The notes beneath the pieces were generated by a model that saw only the letters and a program-made list of their open reading frames with translations, searched no databases and was not told the DNA's origin. Source: M0027 sp021713415 (GTDB lineage: Bacteria; Pseudomonadota; Gammaproteobacteria; Francisellales; Francisellaceae). From it: DNA of 36,318 nucleotides. Shown piece by piece: positions 1 to 7,951 of the stretch (its first letter is position 1; each line of letters starts with the position of its first letter). The stretch lies in assembly GCA_021713415.1 (NCBI GenBank), contig JAKJJQ010000029.1, positions 1 through 36,318 of the forward strand. Direction: 5' to 3'. The position numbers and the translations under genes are program-made.

Positions 1-1
1 T

Positions 2-97
2 GGGACAGTTGGTGAAGGAGGTAACTGGAAAGTGGTGGAGCGGTATGTTAAGAATCAAGGGTTAAAACTGGATGAAGCGCAATTGCGACTCTTTTAA
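2..97 (+). CDS. 3' end of an unidentified gene, possibly a transposase (partial)
   Basis: An open frame enters from the window edge and stops with TAA at 95-97, giving 31 residues that begin GTVGEGGNWKVVERYV and end in DEAQLRLF. It lies wholly inside the terminal repeat, so the same tail is present in reverse orientation at the right edge. Being multicopy and followed at once by a strong hairpin suggests the tail of a transposase or other mobile-element gene. I do not recognise the family from 31 residues, so this is inference from context only. Confidence 0.45.
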   Translation, partial: GTVGEGGNWKVVERYVKNQGLKLDEAQLRLF

Positions 98-99
98 TA

Positions 100-119
100 C
101 CCCGCTGCTTGCCGCGGGG
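100..119 (+). terminator. GC-rich hairpin at the end of the multicopy element
   Basis: CCCCGC (100-105) pairs with GCGGGG (114-119) across an 8-nt loop, just after the stop codon at 97. It stands out against the very AT-rich surroundings. Only a broken T run follows, so it could be a rho-independent terminator for the partial gene or the structured end of an insertion element. The same hairpin is at the right edge in the other orientation. Confidence 0.5.
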
Positions 120-150
120 ATATTTATTTACTTTAGCTATATTTAAATTC

Positions 151-176
151 AAAGCCTCAATAAATGAGGCTTTTTT
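151..176 (+). terminator. Rho-independent terminator
   Basis: AAAGCCTCA (151-159) pairs perfectly with TGAGGCTTT (165-173) across the loop ATAAA, and a run of T (171-176) follows. It lies downstream of the partial gene ending at 97, and is probably the chromosomal terminator of whatever gene occupied this site before the multicopy element arrived. Confidence 0.8.
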
Positions 177-186
177 GATTTATAAA

Positions 187-206
187 TTTATGGTTTATAT
201 ATAACT
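187..206 (+). repeat. Dispersed 20-bp repeat, copy 1
   Basis: TTTATGGTTTATATATAACT occurs exactly at 187-206, 28786-28805 and 30972-30991, always between genes and always on the same strand. Its core GTTTATATATAAC is nearly palindromic. Its function is unknown. This copy follows the terminator at 151-176. Confidence 0.7.
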
Positions 207-333
207 AGATTTTGAATTGACTTGTATAGAATTACTCTGAATATACAAGTGCTTCTAAAGGAAATCTTTACCCATTATCTCTTATCGCACGAGATCCCCC
301 TCTAAATTGTTTTCAATTTTATATAAACCCATC

Positions 334-357
334 AAAATAAAAATCAATTTTTATTTT
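334..357. repeat. Perfect A/T hairpin
   Basis: AAAATAAAAA (334-343) and TTTTTATTTT (348-357) form a perfect 10-bp stem with the loop TCAA. It is composed only of A/T pairs, so it may be compositional. It could also be a weak bidirectional terminator, since A and T runs flank the loop. Confidence 0.4.
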
Positions 358-641
358 ATAAAATCTTAATGACTATTTTATATAAAGTTTATATTAACTC
401 TATTCAATATGAATATATTATTCATTTATATATGAAACTAATAGTAAATATATTCATATAACTAAGTATTTACTTAATAAGTACTCAAGTTTAATGAAAA
501 CATTTATAAAATCTTAATACTTGCTTTATAAATAATTTATAATTGAATTCTTTAAATTAATTTAATTATTGTTATAATTTCGACAAAATTATTTAATAAT
601 TTACTATTATTATTTTTGTAACTTAGGTGGGTTATGCAATT

Positions 642-1610
642 ATGAAAAATATAATATACAAAGTATGTCTTATGATTCTCTGTTTTATGCCTTGTTTTGC
701 AATGGCAAACGGACCTGGGTCAGCTCCTAAACATTATTGGAAAGATAGACCATTTATTATAAAAAATAACCTTAAAGCTACAATAACAGTTAATGTTTCA
801 AAAGAATCATGCTACGAGAAAGAAAGCGGTGATAACGGTGGTTGGCAAATAGCTTCAAATCGAACGGCTACTTTCAATAGAAAAGAAGATGAGCAATGTA
901 GTAGCGGTTATATTAATTTTGTCATTAATTATATATATCGAGGTAAGTCATATCAGTATAATTATAAATGGAGCTTTAAAAGAACCAGTGTTAGTAACAA
1001 AAATGGTTATTATACGTATGACAAAAAATTATGGTATGATCTAACGGATAACTCAAATAACGACCCTTCTGTAAACCAAGTAATGTATATTACATCTGCA
1101 ACCTGTAATTATGTCAGTTGTATTTCAAGCAATAATGCTTATACTGAAACTTATGAAGATCATTTTTGGTCAAGTTTCTGGAAAAATCACTGGTCCTTTG
1201 GCGATCCAATGTACCAATCTAGCATTGTTGTCGACTACAATAATGCAGCTGATACAGCTACAATTATTCCAAATTCTATAAATTTAGGTGATATGACAAT
1301 AACAGATGGCTATGGTAAAACACTAGCAACTTATAGCCAAAATCCACCTCAAGGTCAAAAACCAGATGCTTTTACATTTAAATATCATAAATCCTATGAA
1401 ATACACTTTTCAAAAACTAATGCTTTTTGTAGTGCTCAGTGGGGAAAAGTTAGCTGCCCTTCTTCAATTAATCGAATAGAAGTTACAGATCGAGATGGTG
1501 ACAGTGAGCTTGCTTTTGTTTGTTCAGAAACAGCAAAAGGTGACTCTGAATGTCCTTGGACATCTGATGAAAATAACCCTAATCCATCTCCGCATATTGA
1601 TATTCTATAG
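642..1610 (+). CDS. Secreted Cys-rich protein of unknown function
   Basis: The mature protein has no family I recognise. I chose ATG at 642 rather than GTG at 627. From 642 the protein opens with a classic signal peptide (MKN, a hydrophobic stretch, then a cleavage site around AMA-NG), and AGGTGGG at 625-631 is a good ribosome site for that ATG. The mature chain has eight cysteines in four loose pairs, including CNYVSC, a CSAQWGKVSC pair and a late pair, which suggests disulfides in the periplasm or outside the cell. It is rich in Trp, Tyr and Asn, and its tail is Pro/Asn-rich. It abuts the opposing 651-aa gene with no gap, the two stop codons forming TAGCTA. Confidence 0.75.
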   Translation: MKNIIYKVCLMILCFMPCFAMANGPGSAPKHYWKDRPFIIKNNLKATITVNVSKESCYEKESGDNGGWQIASNRTATFNRKEDEQCSSGYINFVINYIYRGKSYQYNYKWSFKRTSVSNKNGYYTYDKKLWYDLTDNSNNDPSVNQVMYITSATCNYVSCISSNNAYTETYEDHFWSSFWKNHWSFGDPMYQSSIVVDYNNAADTATIIPNSINLGDMTITDGYGKTLATYSQNPPQGQKPDAFTFKYHKSYEIHFSKTNAFCSAQWGKVSCPSSINRIEVTDRDGDSELAFVCSETAKGDSECPWTSDENNPNPSPHIDIL

Positions 1611-3566
1611 CTAAATAGCTACAAGCCCATATCTCTGATCATAAGCTCTTTGATCATGTGGTGAATTATGTCTATTAGCAACTAAGGCTTGTTCTTGCAT
1701 ATGTAAAAATAATGAGTCAGGTTGAGCTAATAGTTTTGGCAATTGCATTTCTTGCTCATGAGTATGAACATGTTGTTTTTCTACTGCAATTGCAGTTGTT
1801 ATGTAGTTTGATAATAATTGTGACCCTATTGTACTTAATTGTTGATTCATACCAACTGTCGATGCCAATTCATTTACTGCTAAAAATAAAAATAAACTGG
1901 TAGATAAAAAAGTTTGCGATGTATCACATCTTTGTATTGCCTCACCTAAATCTTCTATTAGCTGTTTAATTGACCTTAAAGCATCAACTTTAGAAATTGT
2001 TTCTATTTCAGGTAACTGAACCTCTTGTAATTGATTTATTTGAACATAATCAATAAAATCAGTTAAATCACTTATCATCTCCTCTATTTGACTAGATGAT
2101 AGTAAATCATCAACACTTGGTTGAGATAATGTATCACTCCATAATTCAACCGTTTCATTTAATCTTTCTACTTTCATTTCTCGAATTCTATTTCTAGCCC
2201 ATTTTCTAATTTCTTCATGCGCATCTTCATATAAAATTAGATCTAATGGCCCATGCTTATCGATCATCATCATCTTTTTCAATTGTTGTTGAAATTCTAT
2301 TTCATCTAAGTTATCACTTAAATTTAAATAACCCTGCTGACGTTTTACATCTTCAACAGTTGGTGCTTTTGTTACCGCATATTTCCAATCTTCTAATTCT
2401 TGGTAATCTAGCTCACGAGTTGATTGTTCTATAATTTCACACGTGATCTCATCAGATTGAATATCATCAAATTTTTGAGCGATTGTTGCAGCATTAGTTT
2501 TTAATGATGTTAGAAATATTTCTTCAGAATGCATATTGCCAAACAAATGCCTATTTAATGTATCTCTTTGATCAAAAACATCTAAATATTGTGCATCAAC
2601 AAATTGCCCAGGATTATCATATACACTATGTAACGCTAATATCATACAACTACGTGAATACCCAGCTTCAGTACGGTAACGATGATGCACTAGAGATCCT
2701 GCAGCAAATACGGTTGTTAGTGGTTTATCTGGATGTGTTACCTCAACTACTTGTGGATTGATTGTATCTGTAACTTGATGTTGAATATCAAATACATTAC
2801 CAACTGAATCTTCTGTAATAAAGATAGAACCATTTTCTGTCGACCAGGCTTGTCCATCTTTATCAACTAAACAATTTCTTGATGCATGATGCGTCCCTGG
2901 AATAACAACAAAATTCTGTCCCTTAGGCCCACTAACTTTACCTTTTTCCCAAGTAACAATAATTTTGTACTCATCATTAAAAGGTGTATTATCAATATGC
3001 AGCATATTATCTTGCGCTTTGATTGACATTGGTTCTGCATTTTTTGCTCTTGCATCAACAAGTCTAACAGGTGCACCAATTTGATAGGATACTAATGCAA
3101 TTAATAAGGGATGCATAAAAGCATTATTAAAACCACTATTACCTAAATAATCTAAGTGATTGGCAAGATTAACATAGGAATGTATCCAACTTTTATTACC
3201 ATGTGCTTCTAATAAATGATCATAGTGATCTACAAGATCTTTAAAGGCATCTTGATTAATTAAGTCAGCAAAAATCATAGCTCCTTTTTGGTGTAGGCCA
3301 TCAGCCATAATTAGAAAATTGTCTAAATATTTTTCTGCTGTCTCAGCATCATATAATTCATTCCATTGATCATATAAACTATCAATTAATTTTTTTCTAA
3401 ATTCATCTTTAGATTCCATATGCCTATATTTTTTATACGCTTCTGGTTTTTTAATCTTATCAACAGTAACTAATTCAGGAGTAATTTTTCTAGAGAGATT
3501 TGCTCTTTGTAACATTAGTTCATTTGCCTGACTATCTGTAATAGAAAGATTCAATTTAAATTTCAT
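1611..3566 (-). CDS. Large protein with a phytanoyl-CoA dioxygenase-like (2OG/Fe(II)) core
   Basis: This 651-residue protein is probably an Fe(II)/2-oxoglutarate oxygenase. Residues 190-192 are H-I-D, the HxD metal pair. Residues 221-227 read VIPGTHH, like the conserved PGSH strand of the PhyH family. H294 in SLVHHRYRTE is followed by R305, the same 11-residue step that separates the distal His and the oxoglutarate-binding Arg of human PhyH (H264/R275, from established knowledge). PhyH-family proteins are usually about 250-350 residues. Here residues 1-120 and about 330-651 are extra, charged and helical, with no recognised domain. The substrate is unknown. There is no signal peptide. The 18-nt motif shared with the 1332-aa gene lies 48 nt upstream of the ATG. 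A translocated effector is possible, but that is inference. Confidence 0.6.
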   Translation of the reverse strand: MKFKLNLSITDSQANELMLQRANLSRKITPELVTVDKIKKPEAYKKYRHMESKDEFRKKLIDSLYDQWNELYDAETAEKYLDNFLIMADGLHQKGAMIFADLINQDAFKDLVDHYDHLLEAHGNKSWIHSYVNLANHLDYLGNSGFNNAFMHPLLIALVSYQIGAPVRLVDARAKNAEPMSIKAQDNMLHIDNTPFNDEYKIIVTWEKGKVSGPKGQNFVVIPGTHHASRNCLVDKDGQAWSTENGSIFITEDSVGNVFDIQHQVTDTINPQVVEVTHPDKPLTTVFAAGSLVHHRYRTEAGYSRSCMILALHSVYDNPGQFVDAQYLDVFDQRDTLNRHLFGNMHSEEIFLTSLKTNAATIAQKFDDIQSDEITCEIIEQSTRELDYQELEDWKYAVTKAPTVEDVKRQQGYLNLSDNLDEIEFQQQLKKMMMIDKHGPLDLILYEDAHEEIRKWARNRIREMKVERLNETVELWSDTLSQPSVDDLLSSSQIEEMISDLTDFIDYVQINQLQEVQLPEIETISKVDALRSIKQLIEDLGEAIQRCDTSQTFLSTSLFLFLAVNELASTVGMNQQLSTIGSQLLSNYITTAIAVEKQHVHTHEQEMQLPKLLAQPDSLFLHMQEQALVANRHNSPHDQRAYDQRYGLVAI

Positions 3567-3614
3567 AACCTAAATAAACTCCAATTTAATACCTGTTTAT
3601 TAAGCCTATTATAT

Positions 3615-3632
3615 TTATAATCAGTCATATAA
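3615..3632 (-). promoter_or_regulatory. Putative shared promoter/regulator site upstream of the 651-aa gene
   Basis: On the minus strand this reads TTATATGACTGATTATAA, ending 48 nt before the ATG at 3566. It fits TTATWTGACNNNTTATAA, also found upstream of the 1332-aa gene (7847-7864) and the caspase-like gene (12492-12509). The 3' half resembles a -10 box. A conserved TTATWTGAC directly upstream, with no good -35, suggests a regulator-dependent or unusual promoter. Confidence 0.45.
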
Positions 3633-3804
3633 AAATTCATTTGATAGCAAATATACCTAAAAAATGAAACTTATGAGCCTAACCTATGATTATTTAAAAT
3701 TACTAAATTGAGAGTTAATTTTGGTTTATTTTGTTGAGTTATAGTTGTTTTATTGATAGGTTATATTGTATTTTTAGTAATAGTTATTTTGAAATAAAAT
3801 AGAC

Positions 3805-6800
3805 TTACACAGTAGCAGTATTTCCAAAAGCATCGGCTACTAGATCAGCATTATCAGGTGTTTGAGAAAATAGCGTTGGGACTATATTTGTTGCATCAGT
3901 AGATATCACTGAGCTAATAATTTTTCTATATTTTTCAAATTCAGCACAAATATTATTAAATGCATCATGATCAAATAATTGTTCATCTTTAGCTGCAAAT
4001 AAGTAATGTAGTTTATGCTTAAATTTCTCAAAATCTTGAGCTATTTCATTAACATTACTGTAACCTTCCATCAAAAGAGACTGAATATCATCACGATACA
4101 TTTGTCTAGACATTTCAACGAATTCATCAGTAGAAAAATTATCTATATAATCAAACATTTTTTTAATTTCTATATATTGTGTCATAAATTCATTAATTTC
4201 ATTTTGAACAAATAAATAATCTGATAAACTGCTATGTCTACCTTTAATAAGATCCAGTATTGAGTTAATTTCATCTTGAATAGCAATACAAGTTTCTATA
4301 GATTTTTTTTGATCTTGATAATTTAGATTTTCTTGATTAGTTAATAGATCATCTAATGCATCTAATAATATTTGTAATTCTAAATAAAGTGGATCATTAT
4401 CATTTATTTTTAAACATGACATTATATGCCCTAAACTACGATTTAGATCATATTGAACACCTTTATAAGCTTCTATAAAATCAAAATTATTAGATAAATC
4501 ATAAATACTGTTTAAAAGATAAGTTTTACAGCCAGTTATATTTTTGTAAAATGCAATTCGATCTTGAGCTTGATCCTCAAAATGTTTTAACAGTTTATCA
4601 AATATATATGAAAATTCAGAATATTTGGAATTTTGTCTAGATACACGACCATCCATTTTATCATCATTATAATTATCAAAATATATTTGCATATTGAGCA
4701 AATCAACTACTAATTGCTCAGTGTATTCGTTATGATGTAGATTATTAAAATAATCAAGAATTTTTTGTATTTGCAAAGAAATTAATGAAATTTCGTCACT
4801 ACTTACTTGTGGTTCATTTTGGGCTACTATTTTTATAATATTTCGTCTAAGTTGTCTTATATTTTCATATGTAGCATTCCAATTTCCCTTAATTGATACT
4901 TTTTCAAATATCTTAGCAAAAAAATTAATTTGAGCTCTATGTCTTTCTTCTCTGAGAAAATTAATATAATCATATTTTCCATATTCAGCATGGTAATTTT
5001 TAAAATAGGCTTGCATATTTTTCAGATCAATTAATAAATCATCATTTTTTTGAAGTCTTAAATAGTTAATTAAATCTTCAATTTGTCTAACTATCATATC
5101 GGTTTCAGATTTATCTAACTGTGGTTCATCTGTAACAATACGCATTATAGAATGTGCAAAGCTTCGATAACTTTCTAGATGACTAAAGTCTATATAGTTG
5201 CTACTTGAAAGATGATCTAAAGCTCCATCCTTACTACTCCTTCTAAGGCCTGCATCTCTTAGTACCTTGCGATAGGCTTTAGCAGCAGTATTATTTTCTT
5301 CTTGTTGTTCATAGGCTAAAGCAAATTTACTTTTTAGCTTACTAACTAACATTCTGGTATTTTCATCTTGATATTGGGACTCTGGTTTAGTTATTAAACG
5401 TAACTCCCCCATTGAAGTTAAGTCAACACCTGCCTGAGCAAATTTATTATCACTAGCAAAAAACATCATAGCATATGGTTTTTTAGAGCCTGAATTATTA
5501 AATTGCTCATATAAATAATCAAGATCTTCTTTTGTTGAGCTTGTAATATCAACCATTAAAATATCAGGTCTATTTTCACTATCCTCCATTGTATCCCAAG
5601 AATTCCATCTACCATCTAGCGGCAAAGCCCATCTATTTTTTTTACTTTCTCCATGAGCTTTTGTTGGGAATTGTCTAACATCTATAATTTCAACGTTACA
5701 TGACTCATTATGCTCATTTTCAAACCAAAGATCTTGATTTTTTAGTTCATCTTTCAATTTCCAATATTCTTTTGTGAGATAGTTAGGTGCAAAAGACTGG
5801 ATTTCAAAATAGATCTCTCCAACTCCCCCTTTTTCAAAATTATACTCTGCATCCATCTCTTCATATACATTTCCAATCATCAAAAGACCACGTCTAAAAG
5901 CTGACATGCCACTTCGTGAAGGAGTTGTTATTATTCCCTTTTTTGAATCTTTAGTTAAAACTGTATCTATAGAGGCTACATCATTAAATTTGCCTGTTTC
6001 TAAGCGTTTGTTATGGATTTCCAATTCATAACGATGTTGTAATAAACGACACAATGATTCAACCTTAGTCGCTATAAATGAATAATCTTGTCTGTCAGGA
6101 TCAGAAGCAATTATTGAGTCTATAACACTATCAATACCAACTGTGACTTTATTTGAAAATACAGTCTGATGCTTTTTATATGCCTTTATTAAATTATTAT
6201 AAATTCCTAAAAGTTCATGTGGTGCATCTACTAAATCATGACCACTTTTAAATTTAATTAAATTTTCAGGTTTCAATTTATTTAAATGATTCTCAAAACT
6301 TCCTTTTCTTTCTGCTAAAGTAATTATTTCATCAAGTGTTGCTCCTTTCATTGATAGGTCAGCTATATGAAGTCTAATTTTATTAGAAGTATTTAACCCA
6401 TTTTTAAATACTCCTATATTATCCTTATTATTAGCTTGACCTTTAATTATTAAAAAATGCTTCTGAATATGCTCATTAAATTCTGTATAAGCTTGGTCTA
6501 AAACTTCTAGATAATCATCAGGAACTAAACCTAGTGATATTCTAAAAGATAATCCTGTATCTGTAATTGAAGGTCTTAAACTACCGAAGCTTGCTTGTGG
6601 CTGCATTTCAATGTAATTTTCACCATATTTCTCTTGTGATATTCTATTAATAGTGCCACAAAAATAACTTAGTAAAATATTATTCAAGTTTTCATATTTT
6701 TTTAATAATTCATTACTTTCTAAGACTATTTGCTCATCATCTAAATTATCCAATACCTTTATTAAAGGTCTAAGATCAAAAGTTAGACAAGGATAACCCG

Positions 6801-7803
6801 TATCTGAAAACTCTACAGGTATATGAATATTCCCTAAAAGCTCTATATCTTCATTTAATAATTTACTTGCTTTACTGGTTACCTCAACTCTTCTATTCAT
6901 AATACTTCTATAATCAGAAGTATGTTTAGTTAACTCTAAATTTTCATTATCATGATCAGCAAGAAATGATTGCTCATCTTTAATTAATTTAAGTTTTTCA
7001 TTTTCGGTTTTAAGTAAATGATTTGATAAAATTTCGATTTCTTCAAATGATAATTCTGCAAATAAGTCTTCAAGTATATCTTCAGGAGTTTCCCATTGTC
7101 CTAACCAATAAGCATCTCCTCCATTATAATTTCTATCTATTCTTGCAAAAAAATTAAAATCAAAAATTTTTCTAGCTAAATTCTCTTGAGCTGATTTAAT
7201 ATGTTTACTTTTTTGAATTTTAACAAATGATTCAAAAACTTTTATAGTTGCATTAATAGATTTTTTTTTGCTATTACTATTACTGAAATTAGGTATTTTG
7301 ACTTTTAATGTTTCCACATACTCATTAGCAGTTTTAATATCTAGCTTTGTAATATTGCTAAGACTTTCTATTATTTTATTGATTTCTTCATCTTCAGTAT
7401 CTTTATATTTTTTTAAAAATGTTGTGTAATTACTTGCAAACTCTTTTAAAGGATCATCGCCATTATCTTCAATAAATTTAAAGATACCATTATATATTTC
7501 TCTAGAAGGATGATTTCTTTCACTGCGAATATAACGACCTGAATGTTTTGAATACTTTTCTCCATTATAGTTAATCCCAGACTCTGACCAACTAATTTCA
7601 TTACCTAAAAGGTCTTCTCTTAGCTCTGATCTATTTGCAACATTGTATCCATAGTTAATAATGCTTAATAATTGTGCAGCCATTGCACGCCCTACATTAC
7701 CAGCAACTTGATTGCCTGCTACATTTTTTGGTTTTGAAAATTGGCCATTATCTATAGCATTTTGGATTAATCTTTTTTTGATTACTTTACTAACCGTTGT
7801 CAT
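3805..7803 (-). CDS. Giant (1332-aa) helical protein with a PLP-enzyme-like centre and duplicated C-terminal unit
   Basis: I do not recognise the whole protein. It has no signal peptide or membrane segment. Around residues 625-645, RSGMSAFRRGLLMIG closely resembles the SGMxA helix of Cys/Met-metabolism PLP enzymes. About 120 residues later comes ILMVDITSST (near 748), and 35 residues after its Asp comes FFASDNKFAQAGVD, resembling the Asp and SxxK lysine of that fold. This ordering suggests a divergent or degenerate PLP-dependent transferase domain. Residues about 883-1090 hold two tandem copies of a ~104-residue unit, sharing I..IV..EPQ and DL.NMQ.YF.NY. The rest is charged and coiled-coil-like. 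An effector role is inferred from size, composition, neighbours and the shared upstream motif. Confidence 0.6.
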   Translation of the reverse strand: MTTVSKVIKKRLIQNAIDNGQFSKPKNVAGNQVAGNVGRAMAAQLLSIINYGYNVANRSELREDLLGNEISWSESGINYNGEKYSKHSGRYIRSERNHPSREIYNGIFKFIEDNGDDPLKEFASNYTTFLKKYKDTEDEEINKIIESLSNITKLDIKTANEYVETLKVKIPNFSNSNSKKKSINATIKVFESFVKIQKSKHIKSAQENLARKIFDFNFFARIDRNYNGGDAYWLGQWETPEDILEDLFAELSFEEIEILSNHLLKTENEKLKLIKDEQSFLADHDNENLELTKHTSDYRSIMNRRVEVTSKASKLLNEDIELLGNIHIPVEFSDTGYPCLTFDLRPLIKVLDNLDDEQIVLESNELLKKYENLNNILLSYFCGTINRISQEKYGENYIEMQPQASFGSLRPSITDTGLSFRISLGLVPDDYLEVLDQAYTEFNEHIQKHFLIIKGQANNKDNIGVFKNGLNTSNKIRLHIADLSMKGATLDEIITLAERKGSFENHLNKLKPENLIKFKSGHDLVDAPHELLGIYNNLIKAYKKHQTVFSNKVTVGIDSVIDSIIASDPDRQDYSFIATKVESLCRLLQHRYELEIHNKRLETGKFNDVASIDTVLTKDSKKGIITTPSRSGMSAFRRGLLMIGNVYEEMDAEYNFEKGGVGEIYFEIQSFAPNYLTKEYWKLKDELKNQDLWFENEHNESCNVEIIDVRQFPTKAHGESKKNRWALPLDGRWNSWDTMEDSENRPDILMVDITSSTKEDLDYLYEQFNNSGSKKPYAMMFFASDNKFAQAGVDLTSMGELRLITKPESQYQDENTRMLVSKLKSKFALAYEQQEENNTAAKAYRKVLRDAGLRRSSKDGALDHLSSSNYIDFSHLESYRSFAHSIMRIVTDEPQLDKSETDMIVRQIEDLINYLRLQKNDDLLIDLKNMQAYFKNYHAEYGKYDYINFLREERHRAQINFFAKIFEKVSIKGNWNATYENIRQLRRNIIKIVAQNEPQVSSDEISLISLQIQKILDYFNNLHHNEYTEQLVVDLLNMQIYFDNYNDDKMDGRVSRQNSKYSEFSYIFDKLLKHFEDQAQDRIAFYKNITGCKTYLLNSIYDLSNNFDFIEAYKGVQYDLNRSLGHIMSCLKINDNDPLYLELQILLDALDDLLTNQENLNYQDQKKSIETCIAIQDEINSILDLIKGRHSSLSDYLFVQNEINEFMTQYIEIKKMFDYIDNFSTDEFVEMSRQMYRDDIQSLLMEGYSNVNEIAQDFEKFKHKLHYLFAAKDEQLFDHDAFNNICAEFEKYRKIISSVISTDATNIVPTLFSQTPDNADLVADAFGNTATV

Positions 7804-7846
7804 AGCAACACCCTTTTATAGATAGTTATTATTTAAAGAGGACAAA

Positions 7847-7864
7847 TTATAATCAGTCAAATAA
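7847..7864 (-). promoter_or_regulatory. Putative shared promoter/regulator site upstream of the 1332-aa gene
   Basis: On the minus strand this reads TTATTTGACTGATTATAA, followed by T, so that a perfect TATAAT is formed. It ends 43 nt before the ATG at 7803. Together with the site at 3615-3632 it shares 17 of 18 bases, extending to 18 of 19 with the next base, upstream of an unrelated protein. Confidence 0.5.
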
Positions 7865-7951
7865 ATTTCAAATACATAAAAGTTTGATGTAGTAAATAAT
7901 GAGGAATTCATACATTGTCTTAATTAGGGTTAAAAAATAAGGATATTTAAA

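Larger units (their letters stand above)
1..128. repeat. Terminal inverted repeat, left copy (end of a multicopy element)
   Basis: Bases 1-128 are identical, base for base, to the reverse complement of 36191-36318. The match ends abruptly at position 129 (t here, a in the other copy). The repeat holds the 3' end of a reading frame (2-97) and a GC-rich hairpin (100-119). A shared end of 127-128 bp is what a short-read assembler with a 127-base k-mer leaves when a contig runs into a repeat. The inference is that a multicopy element, probably an insertion sequence, abuts the unique DNA here with its 3' end at about base 127. Confidence 0.9.
98..626. other. 529-bp AT-rich intergenic region
   Basis: No convincing gene is seen. 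Its contents are a GC-rich hairpin (100-119), a terminator (151-176), one copy of a 20-bp dispersed repeat (187-206), a perfect A/T hairpin (334-357), and a 16-bp direct repeat TTTATAAAATCTTAAT at about 355-370 and 503-518. Nested A/T palindromes lie at about 408-460, for example TGAATATATTATTCA. No tRNA or recognisable riboswitch was seen. The right half must carry the promoter of the gene starting at 642. Confidence 0.6.

Noticed and set aside
627..641. GTG start for the first secreted gene
   Set aside because: The ribosome site overlaps this GTG; the ATG at 642 has correct spacing and begins the signal peptide.
2867..3079. Short open frames opposite or inside the large genes (also 1712-1903, 2246-2761, 4015-4215, 9914-10573, 14021-14212, 22734-23060, 29992-30177, 33199-33435)
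   Set aside because: They are shadows of well-supported genes, with no ribosome site and low-complexity products.
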